Positions 11,883-24,700 of a DNA stretch of 64,000 bases are shown one piece after another. Each line of letters starts with the position of its first letter. Position 1 is the stretch's first letter. The position numbers and the translations under genes are program-made. Origin of the DNA: Apostichopus japonicus (Eukaryota; Echinodermata; Holothuroidea; Aspidochirotida; Stichopodidae); NCBI RefSeq assembly GCF_037975245.1, contig NC_092574.1, forward strand, positions 13,169,213 through 13,233,212, read 5' to 3'. A model generated the notes under the pieces. It saw only the letters and a program-made list of their open reading frames with translations. It did no database searches and was not told where the DNA came from.

Positions 11883-13659
11883 AAACTTCCACGTTGACCT
11901 AGACATAACTTTATATTTGTGAAATTTGAAACTGCGACATCTTTGAAATGTTCCGTACACTTTCTTTTGTACACTCCTATTTCAGTTAACCTGAAGTCTT
12001 TATGCACACACCACAAGACAATTATTTATAAGCTATCAACACAGTCTGACAAACCTAATCACTAAGAACAAATGTCATCTGAAATTGATTCAATCCATGC
12101 AGTACAAATCTCAATGCTTTATACTATTTATCAAAGGCTTTTGTCAAAACAATGTGTTGCACAGTATATACTAAATCTTTGCTACCAGAACCCTTTGTAT
12201 TAAACTAGATTACAATCACCCAAATAAAATGACTGTAAAGATGTCCTTCTATGTCTTTTATCCATTCTCTGCCAACAGCAAAATTTTTGAGATGTGGATA
12301 AGCCTCTTCCCACCCCACCCCTAGCAATTCTTCTTGATTTCTGGAAGAGTGAGCTATCATCTCAATAACTGGTTGTGAACACATTCCACATTGAGAAGAC
12401 TTAACATCAATTCACCTACGTTAGGCAAAGAAATAGAACTATCCCTTCTAAATATGACTGACCAGTCACTCTTCTTAAACAAAAGGCAACAAAAGACAAT
12501 TTTCAACACCAATTTAATTTCCTTCATTATCCCTCTGAAACTCTGGCTAGATTTCTTCAGCGTCAATTTCCTCACGATGCTGTGTATCCTAACAGGCAAC
12601 ATTTCCAAATCAACACTGGTTACTCCATTAATCAGAAGACTATTTTCTTTCTCTCCATACACAAAAAAAAAAAAACACTCGACACCAAACTCGATGCTAA
12701 CACTCAACCCTGTCAAATTTACAACAACAACGACAACAAAAAACCCTTCCATCCAACATGGTGGCAGTTAAAGTATTGCTATGGAAACAATATATTGAAA
12801 TGGATAAAGTCACGAGTAAAATACAATCTTTTAAATATTATCTATAAGCTATTACCCAATTTCTGTCAATAGGTTTTAAATAAACAATGCACACAGTTTG
12901 TAACAGAATAAAATGAACACAAAGAGTGATTATTATTTACAAGTAAACAAAGCTGTAACTATTTACACAATTCATCTATTCGATACGAAATGGTTTATTT
13001 TGTTTTGACTTAAAAAAGACCAAAAAAAATGCTTCCAGTGTGGTATAAAATATTTTCTACATTGTAAGAACATACAATAAATGTGAACAAGGACCTCTGT
13101 GAAAATGTGTTATTCTTCACATTTCAGCAAAAGCGTTGAATAATCATCTTTTCCAGCTCAAAACTGCTGAGAAATTGTGCTGTGATTTTTCAAAATAAGC
13201 AACAATACCCGGGCTATTCAGGGGAATTTTATTTATAATTATATCATTGGTTGCTAAAGGTACACAAAGTTTATTAATTCAAAAATATATGAAACAGCAG
13301 GTGAATGGATACACATGATCAGCCTCCATCTTGATAGATTGTTTTGTTGCCAAGATAGTCAAATTTTGATATTTATTCATTTTATTTTATTTGTTTTGGA
13401 CATCATGCAATAATTTGTGACATCCCCCATGGACAGTTGGACAATGCATCAAACTGTGTGAGTTTTTTTCATTTATTTTTGTTTTTATTCTGTTTTCACT
13501 GACACAGTTAAGACACCTCCACATTCCAAATCTATGCTTAATTTTGGTGAGGTCACTGGGTCATACATTGACCAACATTCTGTCAAACAGTGAAATTATT
13601 TATTGAAGGTTTGTATAATCCTTTCAAAGCAAAAGCAGTTTTTGTGTGTAATCAATATA

Positions 13660-13795
13660 TGACATCATATATTATTATGCAATACCTCATATATTATTAT
13701 GCAATCTATTATTATTATGTAATCTATATATGCAATCTATTATTATGCAATATATTATTATGCATCATATATTATTATGCAATATCATCCAAATA
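13660..13795. repeat. TTATTATGCAAT minisatellite
   Basis: About seven imperfect units of ATATTATTATGCAAT occur with variable spacers. A short open frame across it is repeat-driven. Confidence 0.85.
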
Positions 13796-15402
13796 AGATG
13801 AATAAATTTCAAAATTTTAGATCTTGACGACGGAACAAGCCATGAAGCCAAAAGATGTACCAATGTACTTCACTTCAGAAGCCCATTATTTTTTGGTTTC
13901 AATATTTCAGACTTTTGTCATACCTCACATATGAAACTTCGGAGAAAGGTAAGAAGTACTGGCAAGCTGAATATTATCAAAATACTTCGGAAGTGTTCTC
14001 GTGTATAAACTTGGGTCATGAGGTTCCTTGTGAAAATGACGAAACTATAGGATAGATATATGACACAATCCAACCATCTAAATTGTCAATCTCTACCCTA
14101 GCAAGGATGATCAAAGACCAAATGTCCTTCTAGTGTTTAATAACAATATTGCAAAAAAAATGAGATGGGGTCTTATTTATAACAAAATTGTTTCTCAAAG
14201 AAAGAATTTAACAGAGTGCAGACATTAAAATTATTGACTGAAAGTAACCATTTTCCCCCAAAGTCAACAAGTTTCATCCCTTTTTGCACAGAAATGTTGC
14301 AAAAATTTGAAAATGTTTTGCACGCTTTTAATATTTTAGGAAACCCACTGTACAGACAAAAGGTACATACCAAATGGAAACTATACGAACTCACATAACA
14401 TTCAGAAGTTTTCATACAATATTTTAGTAAGGACTAAGATGAATGTGAAGGGGGCAGTAATTTTAATTTCGAGTTCGTAATATGTGCAAACTTATTCTAT
14501 TAATATACTAGGCACTGATAGCCGTGTACTGTATGGAGAAACTGAAAATAGTTTCAAATGTCTGTGATTTGAGACAATATACAATACTTAGTCTTCACCA
14601 GCATCCGAATAAAAACCATATGAGGCAGGTTTTCCTGTGCGTAAGTTTTGTTAAATCAAAGAGAACACCACAGACTCAAACGTAATTTGTGAAACCGTTT
14701 GTTGTCGGGCGATGCAATCCACATGAATTTACAGCATATAAGGCCATGGAGAGGATGTTTGCAGCAGACTTTACTTGCCAATCTCCAGAGTTGCTCAGTA
14801 GTCATGGCAACGTGTCCTGTAGCATTCAGAACTACCATCATCGTATACATTAGAAGGCCTCCGTCCCGGTGATGTTGTCCTCTTCTACGACTCTCATCAA
14901 ACAGATTACAAAGTCACTTAAGCTACAACCTGAACAAGTGACTTTAGCTGCTGACTGACACAGCAAGAAACAGAATCTGCCATATGTTAAGCCTCTGATG
15001 TTGCTAGAACCATCTTATCATTAACCATCAGCCATCAAAGGTCCAAGTTTGTTTGACCGGCAGGTGTGGGGAGGTGGAGAAACCAGATAGTGGGGCCGGA
15101 AGGTTTTTACCCAAAAACTGGATCATCTGCACGGCATCTCGAACCAGTGATCCCAGCTGCCATTTCTTTGACAAAGTTTGCCGTGAAAAATATCCCTCAC
15201 TTCTAAATCCATTCACCTATATCCCATCCCTTAATCCCATAAATACAAACTAGTCAATGACCATATTGCATTTCTTCCAAGAGATCCTTTCTGAGGTGCT
15301 TGACGGGATTCAGAGCCAGCTGCAATTTTTTTCTCCGAATATTAAAGGAAGATTTAATAGCAAATATTAGTTATCAATAAAGAATCTACTTATTCAGGGA
15401 TG

Positions 15403-15525
15403 TCAGGAAGGTAAGGGTTTGACAATATCAATAAAGTTGACAGGAAATTGTCCTGTTTTACCATTTACTTTTCCGACCATCCATTCATCGTTGATGTGCT
15501 TGATAAGTTCGATGGAATCTCCTTC
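15403..15525 (-). CDS. SH3D19: SH3D19-like last coding exon: end of SH3-5 and stop (aa 755-794)
   Basis: The 123-nt exon after TTTTACAG| begins [15 protein letters not shown], continues to [12 protein letters not shown] and stops three residues after KPL. The protein therefore ends right at the edge of SH3-5. It lies 6.3 kb from exon 10, but domain completion and phase 0 make the link secure. Confidence 0.88.
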   Translation of the reverse strand, partial: EGDSIELIKHINDEWMVGKVNGKTGQFPVNFIDIVKPLPS

Positions 15526-18500
15526 CTGTAAAAGAGGGACAAAAAAAGGAGAAAGATGTCAGTCACTAAGTAACATTTTAAAGAAAAGTCACCCAAGATA
15601 GCAGCTTGTACACAGCAAACCGAACAACTAGAACCAACTCTCAACCCCAATCCCGTTAGATTGAGACTGTAAGAGGGGTGTGGGTTAGGGAGGGGGGGAC
15701 AGGGGAATCACCATATCAAGTATCAATGGATACTGCTTACGATCCTGGATAAAAGCTTGTTGAGCTATCTATACTGTGAACTGTGTGTCTGTGCTAAAAG
15801 GAACAGAAGACACATGGGAAAGAACTAACGTCACTCACAAATTACGAGATCCGAATGTATAAATCATGTCTCTTTGTGAATTGCAAGAAGAGACACAGAT
15901 TGACTTGGGAACTTGAATTTGCTCTTGTTTGGTTAACACACAACCCTAACCAAGAGTTACTACACAAACACAAAGTTACAATGGACTAACTAACTCTCAG
16001 GAATACAAATTCAGCTAAGATGTTATGCTGCCAGATGGACAAATATATCAGTTACAAGACGAGCTATGCAATACAAATGATGAACAGGTGACATGGATAG
16101 CTCGGGGTATCGATCCTTTCCCCTCCGAATACTTCAAGTAACTGAAAGTCAGAGTCGTACTGTAATAACTGCATGGCACTTAGAGTAACTGAGATTTACT
16201 CAGAGTGACTTGTGGTAACATCAGAAGTGAAATTCCCATGTCTTCTTTTTTTCTGCTGTTGTTGTGCAAGTTGTTTCAAAACAGTTTCATTTCAATATAA
16301 CTTGGAAAAGAGAAAAGACATTTATGTATCTTAATAGAAATTAACACCTACCCAAACATTAATTACTTTCGATTTACTTTATTTATTAGCAACAAGAAAG
16401 ATTGAAAACATAGTCAACAGTTGAATCAAACTTGTGGTTCAATGTAAAAATGTATAGTGCCCCAGGATGAATTGCTTGTACTGTGTGCACTTTGGTATGT
16501 GGGTGTGACAAGTTACCAATGATCAGGGGTTAAGTTGTAAAGTTGTGTGAGGAGGGCCTTGGCCTCAAACAAAGACTGTACACATTCAACTTTAACCGGT
16601 AGATCAGATAGAATGGACATGCCCAATATATTCTAAGACAGCTTAAAGTACACATCAAGGTCAAGGTAGCATGAGACCCTCTATTTTCATGATGAGGATT
16701 CACAGTTTAATATCATTAACACATGGCCTACTGTAGAGTGTACTGATAAATCACACATGAAAGGAATTACACCTAAGAGGCATTTCTCTTTCTTTTTTTG
16801 CAACTTCCCTCCCTTTTTGCCATCTTGGGAAACTGCCAATTCTAGACATACTTGACTGATTCATTAAAGCACTTGAAGCATAAAGGGATTGAGACCACTT
16901 TCAGACATACTTTCTGAAAAAGACAACACTGTTTATATAAAACAAACTTCTCATCTCCTGAAAGAAAGCCTGTGTAGGTAAAATATCAGAGGGCCTGACA
17001 TTTCGATCCTAAACAGAATCATCTTCAGAGACTGACTGAAACCAAAACAGAATGAGGACACATTGAAAATAGACAGATGAAAATACACCTAAATTGAACC
17101 AATCAACCATGAATATTGTTGTTGTTTTCAGTTTCAGAGCAGACAGTAGGAAGCACATTAGGTACACATAACAGCCAACTACTACTCCATTTGGTGTATT
17201 AATGTTCCACATAAACATGTTCAAAAATGATACCTTTTCCCAAACTATGCAATTGCACAGAAAAGAGGAGTATACGGGTTAAATTATTAAATACCTTGCC
17301 GAAATATTACAAGCAACTTAGGCTAAGACTAGGTTATAAAAAAAAAAATTAAGTGTTATAGGACTGGGATATTGATCTCTGTTTCTTTCTACCTGTTCTG
17401 ATTCTTTTTTTTTTCATTTTTGTTGGAAGAAAAGTGACATACTTTCTAAGAACTGCAAGATTCTATGAAAGGACTAGGCTAACTACTAGGTTTTTGTTTG
17501 TAGAAAAAGTAACAACTTGTTTCAACTTTTGAGACATACCTTACTACACTAAAGTGTATCAACCCTATAAAAATAGGTTTCGCACTAGAGTGTATTTGCA
17601 GCCGGGAGAGATTTCACATTACAAACACAGCCGGATGCTTTAGCCAGACTGGTTTAAATAAGTCATTTCGTTGCCTTTCACAAACACACCGAGATCCTCC
17701 TGTTGAATAACAGAAGCTTAAATTTCGTGACTTCTAAGCCACTGAAACGTGATAACTCTGATTGCACTCTGCTCGGAAATACAGCTTGTTTTGAAACTTG
17801 AACCAGTTTTAAGCTTTATGACTAACTACGACAGGGAAGCATTTTTCTTTCCTTTTGGAGATGATAGAAATACTTCCTGGTCGACACAGTATCTTCCCTG
17901 TTTTTTATTCTGGGAAACGGAAAAAACAAGAGTTGACTTCGTCAAACGACAACAACAACATCCACGATAGTCGGGTAACAGACAGCGAGACGTTGCTTCC
18001 CATGAAATTTGTCACGGTATATTTTCTCTAAAGTCTTGAAGTATCCGGATGGTGAAGGGATGTGAGAAGATGGATGCAGATTTAATTACATCCTTACAAA
18101 GAGTCTGAGAGGATTTCAGGATACCGTATTTCCGATGACGGTAATTCTATCTTTATGCTATTTGGTCGATGTAAAAATAGTCTTCAACGGACTTAAGCAG
18201 AAAACGAATCTTTGGCAAAGAAGTCGGTTTGTATTCTGATTGGAATCTGACCAGAAAAACTACAATCTTGGGGGGGGGGGGGGGGGGAAAGACAAGAAAA
18301 GAAAAGACCTTAGTGGTCAGACAGTTATTCTGTTCTTCAAATTCTTCTCAGCAAATAAACTGAAGAAGAAACATTTGAAGCTGATTTGAAATTCAGACTA
18401 ATATTTAAAGGCTACTGTTGTCGGGAAGTAATAGTGTGACCTTACGAGAAGGTTCAAATTGCAGAAAACTTAACATATTTGTACAGTTCAAACACCTTGA

Positions 18501-18658
18501 CGATGTTTGACATACACAACATATATATTATTAACAGGTAGCCGGTTGGCTGCATACAAACTACACACAAAGTTAAGGAACTTCCTGTTGGCTGGGTGAA
18601 TTTGCTGTTAGTTACATCTGGCTTGGCTCTCTAGTCCTGCAAGTATGCCTGAGAAACC

Positions 18659-18740
<82 letters not shown>

Positions 18741-21700
18741 ATATATATATATATATACACAAAGAAATTCTTTTGCCAGGAAAGGAACCTTACATCAGCT
18801 AGGTCACAAATGACAAGATCACAGTGATTGTAAAATGTTTAAGTATTTCCATAAATGAACACAGCAAAACAGTAAAACTACTACTGATATCATCAATGAT
18901 CATCAAAATAACATTCAATAGGAGTATAAAATTGATAGCACTTCATCTATCAAAATATTTTTTTTAAACTATAAACAAAAGACATTTAATATACAAATTT
19001 AAAATCAATCACAACTGCCCAAAATGAGAATGTAACAGGTAAAGTTGCTCCAAGCCGTGAAAAATGTCATCGTCCATAGCACAGGTGACATGCTAGTTCA
19101 CATTTAGAAACAAGTGACCATCTCCGGAGTAGACAGGGGCAATTCCTAAACCTCATTCTTTTTATGGGTCACAACTTGCAACTCTGTAACAGTCTTTTTG
19201 TTTCTTTATAGCAAGTAATTGTACTGACTAATATCTGCAAATTAACCCCACATAATGACTCTCACGGTCGCTGAGTTATTGATCTGTAGAGAATGCTTGT
19301 CACGGTTGAAGTGTATCTCTATATTGGATCAAAGTGACTACTGTCACTACTCCAAAGACAGAGTTGTTTCATTTGTGAAGTCAATGCACAGATGATATTA
19401 GGCAAATGTTACAGAATCTCTTCCAAATGTTCAGTGTAGCTATGAACTGTTTTAATATCTTTCTCTAAAATGTACCCCTGGTTTGTCTGGAGAAACTGTA
19501 TCACAATGGATTTTGTGCAACTCTAAAACTGACATAAGCCTCAAGTTTGTTTATGAAAAGGTTATCGAACGATGTTTTAACAACATAAAGAAACTGTTAC
19601 TATCCTTTTTCTTTTCTCTATGCATCAGAAATACTACACTTTTTACAAGTTTTTACTTCTAAATTTTTGAAATACATTAACATTTTTCAATGAAAGTTAA
19701 TCATGCATGAATCATGTCCATAAATGGTTCATACAAAAACATCTTTTGTGCCTCTCCCACTACCCATTCCTCTCCTGACAAAAAAAATTCCCCGATTGCA
19801 CCGTTACTGCGATGCAACCCTTTTCGGATGAAGAGAGAACCCAAGCCTGCTCTCAAAGGAAAGAGGCGAGGAAATGGACAAACAGAAATGGGAAATACCT
19901 TGACAGAAACCAAATAAATAACACTGTGAATACAAATTTTCACAAAGGAAAAATCTCTCTAACACCAAAGGAAAAACGAATAAGTGAGCAACAAGGTGAA
20001 CAAAAATCAGACAACGAAAAGTTATTATGCTGCTACGTAGCACCACATCAGACTCAAGACTAACCTCAAAGCTCCCACGGATACTAGGAGACAGAAATAG
20101 CATATAAAGAAATGCACATAAAACAGAAAAGATAAATTCATATCAAAATGTAAATTACATTTCATTCACTTCTGTTTAAAGCAGCTTCTTCTATATTTAT
20201 TACTATTATTATTGGGGGGGGGGTTGGGGGGGTTTGGGGGGATTCAGAGTTACAGTTTCATTTCCATATGCTACTGCTCAGCTGATCCACTTAGTGACTG
20301 ATATGTCTGGAGTGAAATGCAGCTATGGCATATTACTTACCCTTACCAATACGTCAATGATTTAAAAAGGAAGACCTGCTTTTCACAGACCAATACGTGG
20401 CCTTGAGGGCTAAAAGTAATATTTTAATCCATCCCAGGAAAAGAAGAAAAACAGCGTGCAATCTTCCACCACTCAGGTATGCAGGTGTTAGGCGTTAGTT
20501 GAGGTGTTAGGCTAGAGCACTGTACCGGCCTAACCTGCACAATGCTTAGTATAGTGAGATTTGGGTCCTCTGGGCCCTATGCTCCAAGTTATGTTTCTCT
20601 TTGGCCCCTCATAGAAAATTAGTCTGTCATAGAATAAGGCTAACATTTGTTAGAAATTTGCTGTAGAAATAGCCTAAGCATTTATGTTTGTTCTAAATTG
20701 TTTTAAGAGTTTCTATAGATTTTGACCATGTTTGGTAAAATTTGTGGGAAAAAAGCACTGGCGATAAATTTTCTGATCAGCAAGCTCATGGACACTACCT
20801 TGCAAATGTGACAAGCTGATTTGAAGTAAAGAAAAATTACAGGTAATAATGCAACCAGAGTATTATTCAGAGTGATGTGCCACTCTGATGTATTTAGCAT
20901 GCTGCGTATTGAGATCTAGGACAACGGATATCTCACCAACTTTCCTTAAATACCAGCCAGCAAATGGCACGGATGAAATTCTAGATTGAAAAGTTCTACT
21001 TTTGAATGGGACAAAGGGCAAGAAGAGGGAGAGAGAGAGGCTGACCAAGGAAGCATAGCAGAGAAACTTACCGGCTAACCAACTAACCGACCTACATGCA
21101 ATGCATACTTAAACAATAATGCAAGCAACAAGATTTCCAAACTTAGTTTCTCCTGACGTAATCATTCCGAGCATTTTACATATTTTCCTTCCTCCAGAAG
21201 TAAAATAAGGGGTAGAGAAGATTCATGCAAGCTGGTGATTTGAAACTATTCGGGTGATGTCATGACAACAAGACTACAAGCAAAAGCTACTATTTGAAAA
21301 TTTCAAAAACTGAAGAGATATGCTTCATAGACATCTTTTATCCTCATCATGTTCAGGTAAAAACTCTTCGAGAAATTTTGGTCGGAGAATTTCATCATAA
21401 TAAGGATGACAGTAAGTGCCATGTGCTATGTGAATGTAATCCTTCAAAATATCAGGAAGATTTATTTTGATCCTGTCATTTCATTTTAAAAATTGTTAGT
21501 GTCATAAAATTTAAATTTTCCCATAAAGATTTTGTCAAGAGGCAAAAATGGAATGCAGAAACAGACCAAAGGCAACAGCTTCCACATCATTCATTCACTA
21601 TCTAGATCGCCATGTACATGGGCAACCTTAAGAGGGCCAAATATAAAGGGCCGAGAAATTTACGGAACAAAAGAGGATTCGAACCAGTGACCGTGGGTTA

Positions 21701-24700
21701 CAAGGAAATGGCAACATAGAGTCTGTCGCCAACTAAGGGCTAAGCTTGGTTGATAGAGCCCTAGATTTGTCACCCAGGAGTCACTGGTATTATTATTTTC
21801 TCTTGGCTAATACTCACCCTGAAAGACAGGTCTCCTTCAGCTTCTCCTTCAAATTGGTACCTGGCTTTACCCAGGCCCGTCACTTTCGTTTTACTCTTCT
21901 TTTTCTTCTTCTGCGGTACGTCTACGATTACCTCGACGAACGTCTTTGGGAATATCCCTTCCTGGCCTCTGTATCTACCCTTGTACCAGTCGTCTCCGAT
22001 CTTCTCCAGTAACACCACCGTCTCTCCCGCATTGAGGGAGAGCTCCCCATCTCCTTCTGCATTAAAGTTGTACTGCACAAACGCGTGCGGTTCGACGCTC
22101 TGTTCCCCCAAAAGATGACGAAAGATAACGATTCAAAATGTAAATTGAAGTAAGCGTGTGATCAAAATTAAAAGGAAGAAGCAGGAGTACACCTTGTTAG
22201 ACGTTTGCAGGTTTTGCAAAATCTCGTCCCTTGAAACACTTGAAACAAAATAATAAATTGTTAGTTTTCATACACTAGGGACTATGCATCTGTTTAAATC
22301 CACCCAATTCATCTGGACTATTAACAATGTCAAAACAAAGCTCGACACTTGAATCTAAGCAAATTACAATTTTCAAAGAATAGTTTACCCTTTGACTAGC
22401 TCAATTTGCATATACAATGTGGGACGAACACAGGAACTGCACATTACGCGGAAAAACTACATACTTTAGAACACAATGCAGTACTAAAGCCAAACACAAG
22501 TATATGAACAAATGTAACTTAAATCTTTGGCTAGAGTTGAAAGTACATCTTGTATTGACTTCCAAACTTAAAATTATGAATAGAATAGAACAGGCCCAGA
22601 AATGAGGGAAATGGATAGTGTCTAGTTATTTCACGTCAATAATTTCAACTTCAAAGCCTGTGTACACTCCTACAAGAATAATCCTAACGAGTTGGCATCC
22701 CTTCATGCAAGATATCAATTTCAATTGATACCCACCAACCTCTCCCGCATGGCACCCTCCCTTGGCCCTCTAACTACTGTCAACTCTCCTCAGCTGAAAA
22801 ACCTGGGGGAAGAATTTCTCTTTTTCACAAACCTTTATATCTGGCTCAGAGCTGGGTGATAAATTGGTTGGGATTTTATCTACAAAGTTAGCAGGGAATC
22901 TTCCCTCTCTGCCATTGACAGTTCCAATTAGCCAATCATCACTGAACTTGCTGCTGACATTAATTTTGTCACCCTCCTGTAACAAACAAAAAAGGAAGGT
23001 TAGTTAATTTCTAAAGAGACTTATTTCATTTATTGGTTTTATCACAACGTAAATCTATGTACCAAAGTTGTCAGATAAGAATATCGGAAAATGATCAGTT
23101 AAATCATTTACAAGCACTCCTGCTGTACCGTTACCATAGTTTATTACAAGTTACCCTAGCAATGACATTGATAACAAATATGTCCAACCGAAACGAATTA
23201 CTACTCATATAATTAACAAGATCCTGAAAGATATTTATGTCAAAGAGGATGCAGGGATACTTTGCCAACGGTCAATAGTAGTAACTTCAGCCTTCATTCA
23301 TAAGATTAATGCAACCAACACACAGTGGTGTCTTCCATTTTACTTAAGGGAGGTCTTTGTTGTGTGACTGAAAATGAAAAAGTAACCCCCACTTTGCAAA
23401 GAAACAGGAATCTCACAAATATCTGACAAAGTAAACTCTGCACTTATCTTTCCCTAATTTTCTTAATTGATACATTGCAGTTTCTGTTGCTGTAAATGCT
23501 CAAGTGAATTTGTAGATGAAAATGGCAAGATAATAATTATGTCGTCAGCACTATGAGTAGATTAAATCTCACGATTGCAAGAAACTGACTCACAGGAAAT
23601 CTCTCAAGAAAACGGTCATGGTCGGCAGAATGATGTTTATGCTCGTTTTTCTTATCTCTTATCTGACGCAAATCTATATTGTGTACTTGCGTGTCAATGC
23701 ACATGTGTGTTCACATACCTATGGTGTGTACATGTGTGTTCATGCACATGTGTTTGCACTGACCTATGGTGTGTACCTGTGTTCATACACATGTGTGTAC
23801 ACACAGACCTATATTACGTACATGTGCAACTGGTAATAATGAAATGCTTCTTTTTCCAGTAAAACCAATTGACTATTAATGAAGATAGTGATAGGTTCAT
23901 AGAGTTTTGTCCCATAGTCTCAGTTATTGGAACATTGAAACTCATACTTAGCAAGGAGGATTGTGTTGGAAATAAATATTGTAATATCATTATTTGGTAG
24001 CTCTTCAAAAAAATCTCACAAGAAATATTATCATCTTGGAGAAATTAAGAAGAAACATGCAATTTCAATAAAAATTCACAAACAGCCTGTAAATTAAAAA
24101 AATATTCAAATATGAAACTACTTGATGTGGGGCAAAAAACAGAACACTTTCCTTCCAAAAATTTGCGTCAAAATATGTGAAGAAGACAATGAGTCCTGTA
24201 AATACAGGATAAATCACTGATGGAAAAACTTCTGAATATCCGGCTTTGTTCTTAACAGTTGAAACAAGGTTCACTTCTACCCCCTAACTAAGGAACACAA
24301 AGTTTAGAGTTCTGAGATGCTTGTGATTCCTACTTGTTAGAAAAACGTAACAGGTTTTTACCTTGAAAGATAATTCGTTGTTGTCTTCTGCATCAAAGTC
24401 AAACAATGCTGTGACAATATTATCTGTGAAGAAAATATTAGATGACAAGAACTACTTACAAAACCACATTTAGGTCCAAGTTGAAATAGCATGCTTTGTA
24501 GAGCAATGTTATTCTTGTTTTTGTTGTGATTACTGTAAAAACTGTATGCAGCATGGGTTATGTCCCAATATGCATTTGCGAAGATGACGTCACATTCTCT
24601 ACTGTTCAAAGTATATTTGAAATATTCATCCTAAATGATTAAAAAATCGTTTCTCTGTCAAACGCAACATTAGCGTACCCTTATGGTAAATAGACAGGCC

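Larger units (their letters stand above)
11010..15402. other. 3' flank of SH3D19, possibly including its 3'UTR
   Basis: No coding exon was found. On the minus strand, AATAAA complements (TTTATT) occur near 13598, 13375 and 13227, which could end a long 3'UTR. I cannot place the real end. Confidence 0.45.
15526..21817 (-). other. SH3D19 intron 10 (6.3 kb)
   Basis: The largest intron of the gene separates the halves of SH3-5. It contains the (TA)n array, a 17-nt G run at 18271 and G-rich tracts at 20214-20242. No nested gene was seen. Confidence 0.75.

Noticed and set aside
12357-12771. Overlapping open frames of 126-131 codons on both strands
   Set aside because: Low-complexity (poly-Lys, poly-Thr/Asn, poly-Val) translations from A- and AAC-rich DNA; no family features.
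18645-18827. Open frame of alternating Ile-Tyr
   Set aside because: Translation of the (TA)n microsatellite.
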